NCBI GenBank assembly: GCA_963710535.1
Contig: CAVQAW010000003.1
Location: forward strand, 1 to 64,000
Origin: Pelagihabitans sp963710535
GTDB taxonomy: Bacteria > Bacteroidota > Bacteroidia > Flavobacteriales > Flavobacteriaceae
DNA length: 64,000 nucleotides
Reading direction: 5' to 3'
Positions 9,074 to 17,503 of the stretch are shown here, piece by piece. The stretch's first letter is position 1. Each line of letters opens with the position of its first letter. Below the pieces are notes generated by a model that was not told the DNA's origin, did no database searches, and saw only the letters and a list, made by a program, of their open reading frames with translations. A program made the translations under genes and the position numbers.

Positions 9074-10165
9074 TCAGAGCCACTTTTTCCTTTTAAAGTA
9101 AATAAGCATGCCAAGGAAAAGCACGATCATAATTCCCCAGACTATGAAGTAACCATACTGGGACTGCAGTTCGGGCATGTTCTCAAAATTCATCCCATAA
9201 ACCCCGACGATAAAAGTCAAGGGTATAAATATGGAGGCCATAATGGTCAATACCTTCATGACCTCGTTCATTTTATTGCTCATGTTGCTCATATACATTT
9301 CCATAAGGCTCATGCTCATTTCTCGATATACCTGAAGACTTTCATTGATTTCGATACAGTGGTCGAGCACATCCCTTAAAAAAAGCTTGGTATCTTTCGA
9401 TATCAAAGGGTTTTCGGTATCGATCAACCTAACCACTAGTTCACGGACCGGAGATACACATCGCCGTATTTTCAATACTTCCTTCTTTAATTGTTGGATG
9501 TCTTGGGCCACCTCGGAAGAGGGATTGTTATAGACCTCTTCTTCGAGCGCTTCAATCTTGTTGTTGAGGTTCTCGAGGACCAGAAAATAATTGTCGATGA
9601 TTGCATCGAGCAAGGCAAAAAACAAATAATCTGCTTTTCTGGTGCGTATCCGTCCTGTCTTCCCTCTGAGCCGCTCACGCACGCTTCCAAAAACGTCCTC
9701 GTTCAGTTCTTGGAACAGGAGTACGCACTTTTCAAAGAGCACCAAAGCCACGTGTTCTATGACCAAATTGTTATCCTTGTCAAGGTATAGCATCTTAAAG
9801 ACCCCGAAAATATAATCACCATAGTCGTCGATTTTCGGTCTTTGATGCGGATTTACCGCATCTTCGAGCAATAAGGGATTAAGACTAAAGGACTTTCCCA
9901 ATTGCTCTATAAACACCTCGTCATTTATTCCTACCACATCGATCCACGAGGTTGGATCTTCATCTTTAAATCGCTTGGCTTCCAGAATATCGGTCAGTGT
10001 AAATTCCTGTATCCCCGATTCATCATAATCCATGACCTTTATCGTACTTGTAGTTTTCTCTCGCTGGCCCAAATAATTAATGGTGCCCGGCGCCTTGCCC
10101 ATTTTCCGGGAAGCCCTGGATAATTTCTTTTTATCTGATTGGATTTTGTTTTTTCGTTTACCCAT
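9074..10165 (-). CDS. corA: Magnesium/cobalt transporter CorA
   Basis: A 363-residue CorA channel for Mg2+ and Co2+ in the cytoplasmic membrane. The long N-terminal cytoplasmic domain (to about residue 300) is followed by two transmembrane helices, with the family signature YGMNF at residues 323-327 at the end of the first and the MPEL periplasmic loop after it. The C-terminus ends in a basic run (KRKKWL), as is usual. The first 35 residues are very basic and variable. It is an apparently single gene between truA and the hydrolase pair, on the same strand. Confidence 0.95.
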   Translation of the reverse strand: MGKRKNKIQSDKKKLSRASRKMGKAPGTINYLGQREKTTSTIKVMDYDESGIQEFTLTDILEAKRFKDEDPTSWIDVVGINDEVFIEQLGKSFSLNPLLLEDAVNPHQRPKIDDYGDYIFGVFKMLYLDKDNNLVIEHVALVLFEKCVLLFQELNEDVFGSVRERLRGKTGRIRTRKADYLFFALLDAIIDNYFLVLENLNNKIEALEEEVYNNPSSEVAQDIQQLKKEVLKIRRCVSPVRELVVRLIDTENPLISKDTKLFLRDVLDHCIEINESLQVYREMSMSLMEMYMSNMSNKMNEVMKVLTIMASIFIPLTFIVGVYGMNFENMPELQSQYGYFIVWGIMIVLFLGMLIYFKRKKWL

Positions 10166-10203
10166 ATTTATCTTACTTCTTGCACCAAAAATAACAAAAG
10201 TCT

Positions 10204-10998
10204 CTATTGGTATCGTTCGAATTCCAAAGTGCTCAGATGTAAACCGGAACCGGGAGCGACATAGGTCACCTGAAAGTTAGTATTTTCCCTGAGGGATTCC
10301 TCAATGTCCTCAAATTTTATCTCACCCTTGCCCAAGGATATCAATCCACCCATGATCATGCGAACCTGATAACGTAAAAACCCAACTGCCTTGATTTTAA
10401 GTAAATAGCTTTTTTCCGGGAAAAAACTGGCGGTAAACAATTGGTTATCCTGAATAACACATTCAAGTACTTCGCGCACAAATGTGGCATTTTCCCTTGG
10501 GCGTGCCGTAAAGGCAGAAAAGTTATGGGTTCCCTTAAAAAGTAAGGCGGCCTTTTTCATCGACTCAATATCCAGCTGTTCCAAAATATTGGCCATGAAC
10601 GGTGCCGCATAGGGGTGGTTCTTGGAGCCGAACGAAAAGATATAAAGATACTCCTTCACTTTGATACTTTGGATGATATTGAATTCCCTTTCAATTTCTT
10701 CCACCCCGGAAACCCTAATATCGGCAGGGAGGTTCGCGTTAAAAACGTTTATAAATGAAGGTATATCGGTTATGGGCCGACCCTTTATGAAGAGTTCAAA
10801 GGCATAGTCCAATGCGGAGACCTTGGCATCTGTCCTTCCTGTGCCAAGCACCTTTACACTCTGGTCGGGAAGAATAAATTTCAGGGTTTTGACCAACATG
10901 CCTTCGATGGTTTTCTGACCTGGCTGTTTTTGCCAGCCACTATAGCGGAATCCCAAGAACTGAAGTCTTATCAAGTAATGGTTGACCTTGGATTGCAT
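10204..10998 (-). CDS. truA: tRNA pseudouridine synthase A-like protein
   Basis: A 264-residue TruA family enzyme, which isomerises uridines 38-40 of the tRNA anticodon stem. The catalytic aspartate is D57 in GTGRTDAKVSA. The usual bacterial motif is GRTDAGVHA, so the glycine and histidine after the aspartate are replaced by lysine and serine here, closer to the GRTDKGVSA form seen in eukaryotic Pus enzymes. Further family features are FLGFRYSGWQKQPGQKTIEG at the N-terminus and FLRYQVRMIMGGLISLG near residue 215. Length is normal. It may be the only TruA of the genome or a divergent second copy; this window cannot tell. Confidence 0.88.
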   Translation of the reverse strand: MQSKVNHYLIRLQFLGFRYSGWQKQPGQKTIEGMLVKTLKFILPDQSVKVLGTGRTDAKVSALDYAFELFIKGRPITDIPSFINVFNANLPADIRVSGVEEIEREFNIIQSIKVKEYLYIFSFGSKNHPYAAPFMANILEQLDIESMKKAALLFKGTHNFSAFTARPRENATFVREVLECVIQDNQLFTASFFPEKSYLLKIKAVGFLRYQVRMIMGGLISLGKGEIKFEDIEESLRENTNFQVTYVAPGSGLHLSTLEFERYQ

Positions 10999-11385
10999 GA
11001 ATATTTTTTAGTGCTAACAGGATTACCTGAGGAATCTTTTTCGTTTTTTTGTAATTTCAATATGGCTTAGGCAATCTAATCAATATAAATATGACGGATG
11101 TAACCCTTTTGAGTACCGGGCACTTGAATTTTCATCATCATCATCATCATGCAGGAATTGGTTACAATCAGCCTTTGGTGAACTTTAAAAACCCACTTAT
11201 TTTCCTTTTGTCGCCTGTTCTGGAATTTTTATTGGGTTTCCTAATTATCTTTCGAAGGGTTTTCGCAATGCTTTTTAGTGCATACCCAACATTCTCCGTA
11301 TTTTATCGATTTTTTCCAATAAAAAATAACCCCTCCCGTTTTATATATTTCGGGGATTGCACCAATCCTTAAAAGTAAGGTTTAT
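10999..11385. other. Intergenic region with a six-His codon run
   Basis: A 387-base divergent region between truA and the membrane protein gene at 11386. It contains a possible reading frame of 93 codons (11091-11372, plus strand) that includes six consecutive CAT codons at 11133-11150. The frame has no recognised domain, unusual composition and no convincing start context, so I do not call it as a gene. The region must contain the promoter for the gene at 11386 and perhaps that of truA. No clear terminator hairpin with a T-tract is present. Confidence 0.4.
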
Positions 11386-11865
11386 ATGAATGTAATATTA
11401 CAGATTTTGCCGTGGAAACGCGGTCTTTACTTATCCATAGGTATTTTGACCATCCTCTTTGTTTTAAGCTTTTATGGTCTTTATACCAATAAGTTTTATT
11501 TTTTCAAATTTGAGAATTATATCATTCCCATCTTGTCCATTGTCCATTTTGGCTTCTTATACGTCCTTAATTTCAAGATCAATGAGCGGGAAGTCGCTGA
11601 CCTGCCCATGCGGAATTTAGAATATGGACTTTATGTGATATTGCTTGTCTACGTCTTCAAGCTCATCGATACATTGTTCATATTAATTGGCATGGAAGAT
11701 TTTGAAAACCATGTTATACCCGACACTTTTATGCCTATGGGCATCTTCATATTTGCCCTCTACCTTTTGTTGATACTTCTGACGTTACTGACATTTCAGT
11801 ATCGAAAAAATTTTGTCGGCAGTTATAATTTTGATGAAATCAATCAAATCGATTCCTGGGAATAG
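11386..11865 (+). CDS. Four-helix membrane protein of unknown function
   Basis: A 159-residue protein with four hydrophobic segments, at about residues 12-32, 42-62, 75-97 and 113-137, so most of it lies in the cytoplasmic membrane. The C-terminus (NFDEINQIDSWE) is acidic and probably cytoplasmic. I recognise no family. It is monocistronic, convergent with the AAA ATPase gene, and separated from it by a bidirectional terminator. Codon use looks like the neighbouring flavobacterial genes. Confidence 0.7.
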   Translation: MNVILQILPWKRGLYLSIGILTILFVLSFYGLYTNKFYFFKFENYIIPILSIVHFGFLYVLNFKINEREVADLPMRNLEYGLYVILLVYVFKLIDTLFILIGMEDFENHVIPDTFMPMGIFIFALYLLLILLTLLTFQYRKNFVGSYNFDEINQIDSWE

Positions 11866-11889
11866 TAATGAATACAAGAAAAGAATCAT

Positions 11890-11923
11890 AAAAAAACCTG
11901 ACCGTTTCGGTCAGGTTTTTTTT
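11890..11923. terminator. Bidirectional rho-independent terminator
   Basis: ACCTGACCG (11896-11904) pairs perfectly with CGGTCAGGT (11908-11916) around a three-base loop, flanked by an A-run on the left and a T-run on the right. It therefore works in both directions and separates the membrane protein gene (plus) from the AAA ATPase gene (minus). Confidence 0.93.
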
Positions 11924-11926
11924 ATA

Positions 11927-13390
11927 CTAAAGGCCGCTGATAAAACTGCCATAGAGGTCTTTGAATTGATACCCTTCGGTAAACCTGTGTTTGCTCAGTT
12001 TTTTATTTGCCACCAAGCCCCATAACAAAATTTCCTTCAAAAAATAAGCATCCTCTTTTGGAAAATCAGGTTGATATTTCTTGATCAAAATCCGCAAGCC
12101 CGGAACGCTGTCCAAAGTTCTTTTATATTCCTCGTCGGTGAAATCATCCAACAGCTCAAAGCCTTCACCTTGAAAAAACCAATGCAACAGTTCATCATAA
12201 GGGGTTTCCTCGTCTTTCTTTTCCAATTTGTTGATCTTTGGGAAATACAAGGGAAAAATAGTCTTTACTGCCTCGTCTATCAACATGGCGGCAACGGTAT
12301 CGGCACCTTCTTGTTCGCCTTCGTAAACCAATTCAATTTTCCCGGTAATCGACGGAATTACCCCCAAAAAGTCGCTTAACCGTACCATGGTATTGGTCGC
12401 GCCCGACATCAGCGACCTGCGTTCGGCAGTGCTGAGTAAATTTTCATACGCAGTGATACTGGTTCTGGCACTCACCCCGCTCTTCGCATCGACATACTCA
12501 CTTTTTCTGGCTTCAAAACTGATCTGTTCCAAAAGGTCTTTGGCCAAATCGGGCACATATACCGAGGCTATTTGCCGTTCATCCAATCGGGATTCCTGGG
12601 AGGTAATCTTACGGGCGGTTTCAATGTCATCCGGGTAATGCGTCAGTATCTGTGATCCAATACGATCTTTCAAAGGGGTCACGATACTGCCCCTATTGGT
12701 ATAGTCCTCTGGATTTGCCGTAAATACAAATTGAATATCCAATGGCAACCTTAGCTTAAAGCCACGGATCTGTATATCGCCTTCTTCCAGGATATTGAAC
12801 AGAGAAACCTGTATCCGTGCCTGCAGGTCGGGGAGTTCGTTGATTACAAAAATACAGCGATTGGCGCGTGGGATCATACCGAAATGGATCACACGGTCAT
12901 CTGCATAGGAAAGCTTCAGGTTGGCGGCCTTTATGGGGTCAACATCGCCGATCAAATCGGCTACGGTGACATCAGGGGTGGCCAATTTTTCATAAAACCG
13001 CTCATTGCGATGCAGCCAATTTATGGGAGTGTCATCCCCTTTTTCCTTGATCAAATCGAGCGAATATCTGGAAATGGGTTTTAAAGGGTCATCATTAATT
13101 TCCGATCCTTCGACCACCGGAATCCATTCATCCAACAAATTCACCATCAACCTTGCCAAACGCGTTTTTGCCTGGCCCCTTAAACCCAATAAGTTGATAT
13201 TGTGCCTTGAAAGAATGGCCCTTTCCAGTTCTGGGATCACGGAACTTTCGTAGCCCCAAACCCCGATAAAGGTTTCCGATCCCTTTTGGATTTTTTCCCT
13301 TAGGTTGTCTCGAAGTTCATCTTTGATGGTCTTACTTTTGTAACCGGCTTTTTTAAGTTCGCCCAGTGTCTTTATTTTTTGATATTCCAA
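11927..13390 (-). CDS. MoxR-like AAA+ ATPase
   Basis: A 487-residue AAA+ ATPase of the MoxR/magnesium chelatase type. Walker A is GLRGQAKT at residues 69-76. The Walker B region is CIFVINELPDL, and a sensor-1-like FVFTANPEDYTNRG follows; LKDRIGSQI continues as in the family. MoxR ATPases act with VWA-domain partners as chaperones or in complex assembly, and the next gene upstream on the same strand is such a partner. The C-terminal third is specific to this subgroup and includes an acidic stretch. It is longer than classical MoxR (about 330 residues). The process served is unknown. Confidence 0.85.
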   Translation of the reverse strand: MEYQKIKTLGELKKAGYKSKTIKDELRDNLREKIQKGSETFIGVWGYESSVIPELERAILSRHNINLLGLRGQAKTRLARLMVNLLDEWIPVVEGSEINDDPLKPISRYSLDLIKEKGDDTPINWLHRNERFYEKLATPDVTVADLIGDVDPIKAANLKLSYADDRVIHFGMIPRANRCIFVINELPDLQARIQVSLFNILEEGDIQIRGFKLRLPLDIQFVFTANPEDYTNRGSIVTPLKDRIGSQILTHYPDDIETARKITSQESRLDERQIASVYVPDLAKDLLEQISFEARKSEYVDAKSGVSARTSITAYENLLSTAERRSLMSGATNTMVRLSDFLGVIPSITGKIELVYEGEQEGADTVAAMLIDEAVKTIFPLYFPKINKLEKKDEETPYDELLHWFFQGEGFELLDDFTDEEYKRTLDSVPGLRILIKKYQPDFPKEDAYFLKEILLWGLVANKKLSKHRFTEGYQFKDLYGSFISGL

Positions 13391-13488
13391 TTTTCTTTTT
13401 TTATTTGGTTCGAGCTCCGATCATGGTTTTGTAATCTTTATCCCTTCCATGACCGGGTGCAATACTATTTATCTTTTCTTAGCTTTTT

Positions 13489-14649
13489 TTATCCCTTCAA
13501 TCGTTTTTTCCGATTGGCTTCATAATCTTCAAATATCATTTCCCCCAAACCTTTGAGACCGGTAAAAAAGGCCTTCCCTTTATTGGCCTCCGTAAAGTGT
13601 CTAATAAATTGCATGAGGTAGGGATCCTGTGCGATCATAAAGGTGGTGATCGGAATATGCAACTTCCTGGCCTGCCGTGCCATATTATAGCATTTTTCCA
13701 CGATATAATCATCGAGCCCTACGCTGTTCTTATAGTAATTCCCATCGGGAAGTCTTAAACAACTGGGTTTCCCATCGGTGATCATAAATATTTGCTTGTT
13801 CGTATTCCTTTTCCTTCGCAACATATCCATCGCGAGCTGAAGGCCGGCAACAGTATTGGTGTGATAAGGACCTACTTTAAGATAGGGCAGGTCTTTTATC
13901 GGAATTGGCCAAGCATCATTTCCAAAAACCAAGATTTCCAATGTATCCTTGGGATATCTGGTCGTGATCAGTTCGGCCAATGCCATGGCTACCTTTTTGG
14001 CGGGGGTGATGCGATCTTCGCCATATAAGATCATGCTATGGCTGATATCGATCATGAGTACGGTACTCATCTGTGCCTTGTACTGTGTATCTTCAACCAC
14101 GAGGTCTTCTTCACTCAAAGAAAAATTGCCTATCCCATGGTTTATCTGTGCGTTTTTAAGGCTTTCGGTCATGGAAATATGTTCCAGTCCATCTCCATAC
14201 CGATATTCCCTTAAATCACCGGTGTGCTCATCGCCTTGGCCGGATTTTCCGGTTTTATGGTTTCCGCTCCCGCTGCGCTTGAGTTTTCCAAAAATCTGAT
14301 CGAGTGCCCTTTGCCGAATAATACGCTCCATTTTGGCAGTAATCGACAAGGTACCGCCACCATCTCCATCTTCTCCTTCCTCACCTTCTTTGGCGCCACC
14401 TCCATCTTCGAATTCCTCCCGGATAAAGCCTTTGGCCTTTAAATCTTCTATGAAGTCGTCGATGGTATAGTCTTCATCGGTCAATTGGTATTCCTCATCC
14501 AGTTCACGGAGCCAATCCAAGGCCTCTTCCACATCGCCTGAGGTGTGGGTGATCAGTTCCTGAAAAATGTCGAAAAGCTTCTCAAACGGGGTCATTTCCG
14601 GCGCCTCGTAAGGGGAGAACCGAAATCCTTTTCTTGTGTTCATAGCCAT
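13489..14649 (-). CDS. VWA domain protein, partner of the MoxR-like ATPase
   Basis: A 386-residue cytoplasmic protein without signal peptide. The N-terminal 90 residues are mostly helical and acidic, followed by a low-complexity Gly/Asp/Glu linker (about 84-100), a second linker rich in Gly, Lys and Ser, and a von Willebrand factor A domain from about residue 195. The metal ion-dependent adhesion site is intact: D201, S203 and S205 in DISHS, then the downstream ITDGKPS motif. Such proteins pair with MoxR ATPases, and the ATPase gene follows after 98 bases. The start could be ATG 14649 or the in-frame ATG six bases later (MNTRKG). The gene lies 104 bases downstream of hisIE's stop, on the same strand but probably outside the his operon. 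Confidence 0.85.
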   Translation of the reverse strand: MAMNTRKGFRFSPYEAPEMTPFEKLFDIFQELITHTSGDVEEALDWLRELDEEYQLTDEDYTIDDFIEDLKAKGFIREEFEDGGGAKEGEEGEDGDGGGTLSITAKMERIIRQRALDQIFGKLKRSGSGNHKTGKSGQGDEHTGDLREYRYGDGLEHISMTESLKNAQINHGIGNFSLSEEDLVVEDTQYKAQMSTVLMIDISHSMILYGEDRITPAKKVAMALAELITTRYPKDTLEILVFGNDAWPIPIKDLPYLKVGPYHTNTVAGLQLAMDMLRRKRNTNKQIFMITDGKPSCLRLPDGNYYKNSVGLDDYIVEKCYNMARQARKLHIPITTFMIAQDPYLMQFIRHFTEANKGKAFFTGLKGLGEMIFEDYEANRKKRLKG

Positions 14650-14753
14650 GCCATAAAATTAACATATTTCGATTTCAAAAGGCGTGTTTTAATGAAATCT
14701 TAACTGTTTGGCATATCTAGTGCGTAGTCCCTACAAAGCCATACCAAGAGGTC

Positions 14754-15374
14754 CTAGCTTTTTTCCCTGCTTTTCAAGAGCATTGCCACGTCGTCCAATC
14801 CAAAACCTTTCGCCTGAAGTAAAATCAAATAATGGAACAATAAATCGGCACTCTCGTTGAGGAACAAGTCGTCATTGCTATCTTTGGCTTCAATGATGAC
14901 CTCTACCGCCTCCTCTCCAACTTTTTGCGCGATTTTGTTTAGACCTTCTTCAAAAAGCGAGGTCACGTAGCTCGATTTTTCGCTCTTGCCCGGGCCATTT
15001 TCGGCCCTCCGCTTTCGGTCGGCAATGGTTCGCTCCAAGGTGGTCAAAAAACCATATTCCTGTCCGTTCGTACCCCCCCAACAGGTATCACTTCCCTTAT
15101 GGCAGGTCGGTCCGTCGGGAATGGCCGAAATCAGCAAGGTATCTTGATCGCAGTCCGGCTGCACATCCACAAGGTTCAAAAAATGACCGCTCTCCTCCCC
15201 TTTGGTCCATAATCTGCCCTTGGATCGACTAAAAAAGGTCACCTTTTTGGTTTCTAAGGTTTTGGCAAGTGCTTCTCGGTTCATATAACCCAACATCAAC
15301 ACATTTTTGGTGGACGCATCTTGGATGATGGCCGGTAAAAGCCCGTCTTGGTTCTTTTCAAAGTCTAATTTCAT
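14754..15374 (-). CDS. hisIE: Bifunctional phosphoribosyl-AMP cyclohydrolase / phosphoribosyl-ATP pyrophosphatase
   Basis: A 206-residue fusion catalysing steps two and three of histidine synthesis. The cyclohydrolase half (about 1-105) shows the metal-binding DVQPDCDQDTLL and GPTCHKGSDTCWGG motifs, and the pyrophosphatase half (about 110-205) shows the helical EEAVEVIIEAKD and DLLFHYLILL motifs. It is the last gene of the his operon, 78 bases after hisF. Fused HisI-HisE is common in Bacteroidota and enterobacteria. Confidence 0.95.
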   Translation of the reverse strand: MKLDFEKNQDGLLPAIIQDASTKNVLMLGYMNREALAKTLETKKVTFFSRSKGRLWTKGEESGHFLNLVDVQPDCDQDTLLISAIPDGPTCHKGSDTCWGGTNGQEYGFLTTLERTIADRKRRAENGPGKSEKSSYVTSLFEEGLNKIAQKVGEEAVEVIIEAKDSNDDLFLNESADLLFHYLILLQAKGFGLDDVAMLLKSREKS

Positions 15375-15452
15375 TGCTGTTTCTTTTTGAGTCCTTATTT
15401 TGGGCCTATGCCTTATCTCCAGCGATTCAACTTGGCCAACATACGATGGCCT

Positions 15453-16208
15453 TTATAGTCGTACCGGTATGCCATGCAGCCGCAGTTCCTTTTTTAGTTC
15501 GTTGATTTCGATCTCCCTGAAATGAAAGACACTGGCCGCCAGGGCAGCATCGGCCTTGCCATTGATAAAGGTCTCCACAAAATGCCGGCTGTTGCCTGCA
15601 CCGCCCGAGGCAATGATGGGAATGTTCAATTCGGTCGATAGTTTTGCCAGTGCCTCGTTCGCAAAGCCTTCCTTGGTGCCATCGTGATCCATCGAGGTAA
15701 AAAGAATTTCACCGGCCCCCCGCGACTCAACTTCTTTGGCCCATTCGAACAGATCGAGATCTGTGGGCACCTTCCCCCCTACCAAATGCACCTTCCATTT
15801 GCCATCGACCAATTTGGCATCTATGGCGACTACAATGCACTGTGAACCGAATTTAGCGACCAACTCATTGATCAAATCGGGATTTTTTACTGCGGATGAA
15901 TTGATCGATACCTTATCGGCGCCGTTGTGGAGCAAAATATCCACATCGCCCACCGAGGAAATCCCACCTCCTACGGTAAATGGAATATTTACCTTTTCGG
16001 CCACATGATATACCAGATCGGCCAATGTTTTCCGTTTTTCCTCTGTTGCCGAAATATCGAGAAATACCAATTCGTCGGCCCCGTCCGCAGCATATCGTTG
16101 TGCAAGTTCCACCGGGTCGCCTGCATCGCGCAGCTCCACAAAGTTCACACCTTTCACGGTGCGGCCGTTTTTAATGTCAAGGCATGGGATGATTCGTTTT
16201 GTAAGCAT
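15453..16208 (-). CDS. hisF: Imidazole glycerol phosphate synthase subunit HisF
   Basis: The cyclase subunit of IGP synthase, a TIM barrel that takes ammonia from HisH and converts PRFAR to imidazole glycerol phosphate and AICAR. I start at ATG 16208 (MLTKRIIPCLD), which gives the standard 251 residues and places the catalytic D11 in CLD; an upstream in-frame extension has no family support. The second catalytic aspartate lies in the VVAIDAK segment. The start is one base past the TGA of the DinB-like gene, so the two are translationally coupled. Confidence 0.96.
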   Translation of the reverse strand: MLTKRIIPCLDIKNGRTVKGVNFVELRDAGDPVELAQRYAADGADELVFLDISATEEKRKTLADLVYHVAEKVNIPFTVGGGISSVGDVDILLHNGADKVSINSSAVKNPDLINELVAKFGSQCIVVAIDAKLVDGKWKVHLVGGKVPTDLDLFEWAKEVESRGAGEILFTSMDHDGTKEGFANEALAKLSTELNIPIIASGGAGNSRHFVETFINGKADAALAASVFHFREIEINELKKELRLHGIPVRL

Positions 16209-16209
16209 A

Positions 16210-16731
16210 TCAATCTTGGTTTTTAATGGAGAGGTCGATGCCCCCATAAAATTTCAGGTCTTTGTTTTTCAACAGTTTCACCCAAAAAGCGATTTGTCCT
16301 GTATGGTACGAAAGATGCTCCACGACATGGATAATAATTCCTATGCCGGATAGATCGAACCCCTGGACCTTTCGTTTTTTCAACAACTGTTCTGCCGTTG
16401 CGTTCGCCATTATTGCTTTTGCCGTCTCCACGGTTTGTTCCAGATTTGAGATCAATGCTTTTCCATCGAGCTGACTACTGGTTGAAAACTCCAAATCGCG
16501 CTGTCGAACATCCATGGTTTCCCCCAAGGAGGAAATGGCATACTGGGTGATGTTCCCGTTCAGGTGCATCAAAAGATTGCCTATGCTGTTCAAAGCGGCG
16601 TTGGGTTTTTTCCAAAGTTCCTCCGGTCCCAATTCTGCCAAGGCAATATTGATCATACGCATGCTTTCATCTATCCTAAAAATCGATTGTTCGATAAATT
16701 CTTGGACGACTATATCACCCTTCACTTTCAT
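16210..16731 (-). CDS. DinB-like (DUF1572-type) protein embedded in the his operon
   Basis: A 173-residue four-helix-bundle protein of the DinB/YfiT-like superfamily. Potential metal-ligand histidines are H57 (LLMHLNGN) and two in the C-terminal HVVEHLSYHTGQ motif, which is characteristic of the fold. DinB-like proteins include bacillithiol- and mycothiol-dependent enzymes and many of unknown role. Its start overlaps hisA by 17 bases and its stop touches hisF, so it is unambiguously co-translated with histidine genes. A role in histidine or nucleotide metabolism is possible but cannot be read from the sequence. Confidence 0.85.
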   Translation of the reverse strand: MKVKGDIVVQEFIEQSIFRIDESMRMINIALAELGPEELWKKPNAALNSIGNLLMHLNGNITQYAISSLGETMDVRQRDLEFSTSSQLDGKALISNLEQTVETAKAIMANATAEQLLKKRKVQGFDLSGIGIIIHVVEHLSYHTGQIAFWVKLLKNKDLKFYGGIDLSIKNQD

Positions 16732-17503
16732 GGGCTTCGATAAACTGTTGCAACTGTTTCATACTGATCTTATTCTCATAAATGGCCTTCCCAATAATGG
16801 CCCCCTCGCAGCCTATGGCCGCCAAACGCGGCAGGTCTCCAAAAGTGGCGATGCCGCCGCTGGCAATAAGATGTAGCGAAGTGGCCCTTTCTTCGGATCT
16901 GCCCTTTTGGGATGCATTTGGTTGATGCGGCATTGATTCCTTGACGATCTTTTCATAAAGATCGAAGGAAGGTCCTTGAAGCATGCCGTCCTTGCCGATA
17001 TCCGTGCATATGACATACTTTATGCCAAGGCCCAGGTATTTTTTGATAAATGGCAATAATGCTTCTTGTGATTCCTCCTGCCATCCGGAAACCGCCACTT
17101 TTTCGTCCAAAGCATCCGCTCCCAGTATTATTTTCTGAGCACCATAGATTCCGATCCATTCCGTAAACAACCGTTCATCCTTCACGGCGATACTGCCGCC
17201 AGTGATTTGACTTGCTCCGTTTTCAAAAGCAATGCGCAGGTCGTGCTGGGTTTTAAGTCCACCGCCAAAATCGATGGATAGTTCCGTCTTGGATGCAATC
17301 TGTGCCAGAATCTTGTGATTTACGATATGCTGCGACTTCGCACCGTCCAAATCGACCAGGTGCAGGTACTTGATGCCGTGAGCCTCAAAAGCCTTGGCCA
17401 CTTCCAGCGGATTTTCATTATATATTTTTTTGGTAGCATAATCCCCTTTTGACAAGCGGACACATTTGCCTTCAATGATATCGATGGCCGGTATGATTCT
17501 CAT
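16715..17503 (-). CDS. hisA: Phosphoribosyl isomerase HisA
   Basis: ProFAR isomerase, a TIM barrel converting ProFAR to PRFAR. I start at ATG 17503 (MRIIPAIDIIEGKCVRL), giving 262 residues with the catalytic D8; the longer open frame upstream only extends into the overlapping GNAT gene. The typical GGGLKT, TGGSIAVKD and CTDIGKDGMLQGP segments are present. Around residues 200-220 (SMPHQPNASQKGRSEERATS) there is an extra basic, polar insertion not usual in HisA, in the loop before the LIASGGIA strand. The start overlaps the GNAT stop in an ATGA arrangement. Confidence 0.94.
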   Translation of the reverse strand: MRIIPAIDIIEGKCVRLSKGDYATKKIYNENPLEVAKAFEAHGIKYLHLVDLDGAKSQHIVNHKILAQIASKTELSIDFGGGLKTQHDLRIAFENGASQITGGSIAVKDERLFTEWIGIYGAQKIILGADALDEKVAVSGWQEESQEALLPFIKKYLGLGIKYVICTDIGKDGMLQGPSFDLYEKIVKESMPHQPNASQKGRSEERATSLHLIASGGIATFGDLPRLAAIGCEGAIIGKAIYENKISMKQLQQFIEAHESEG

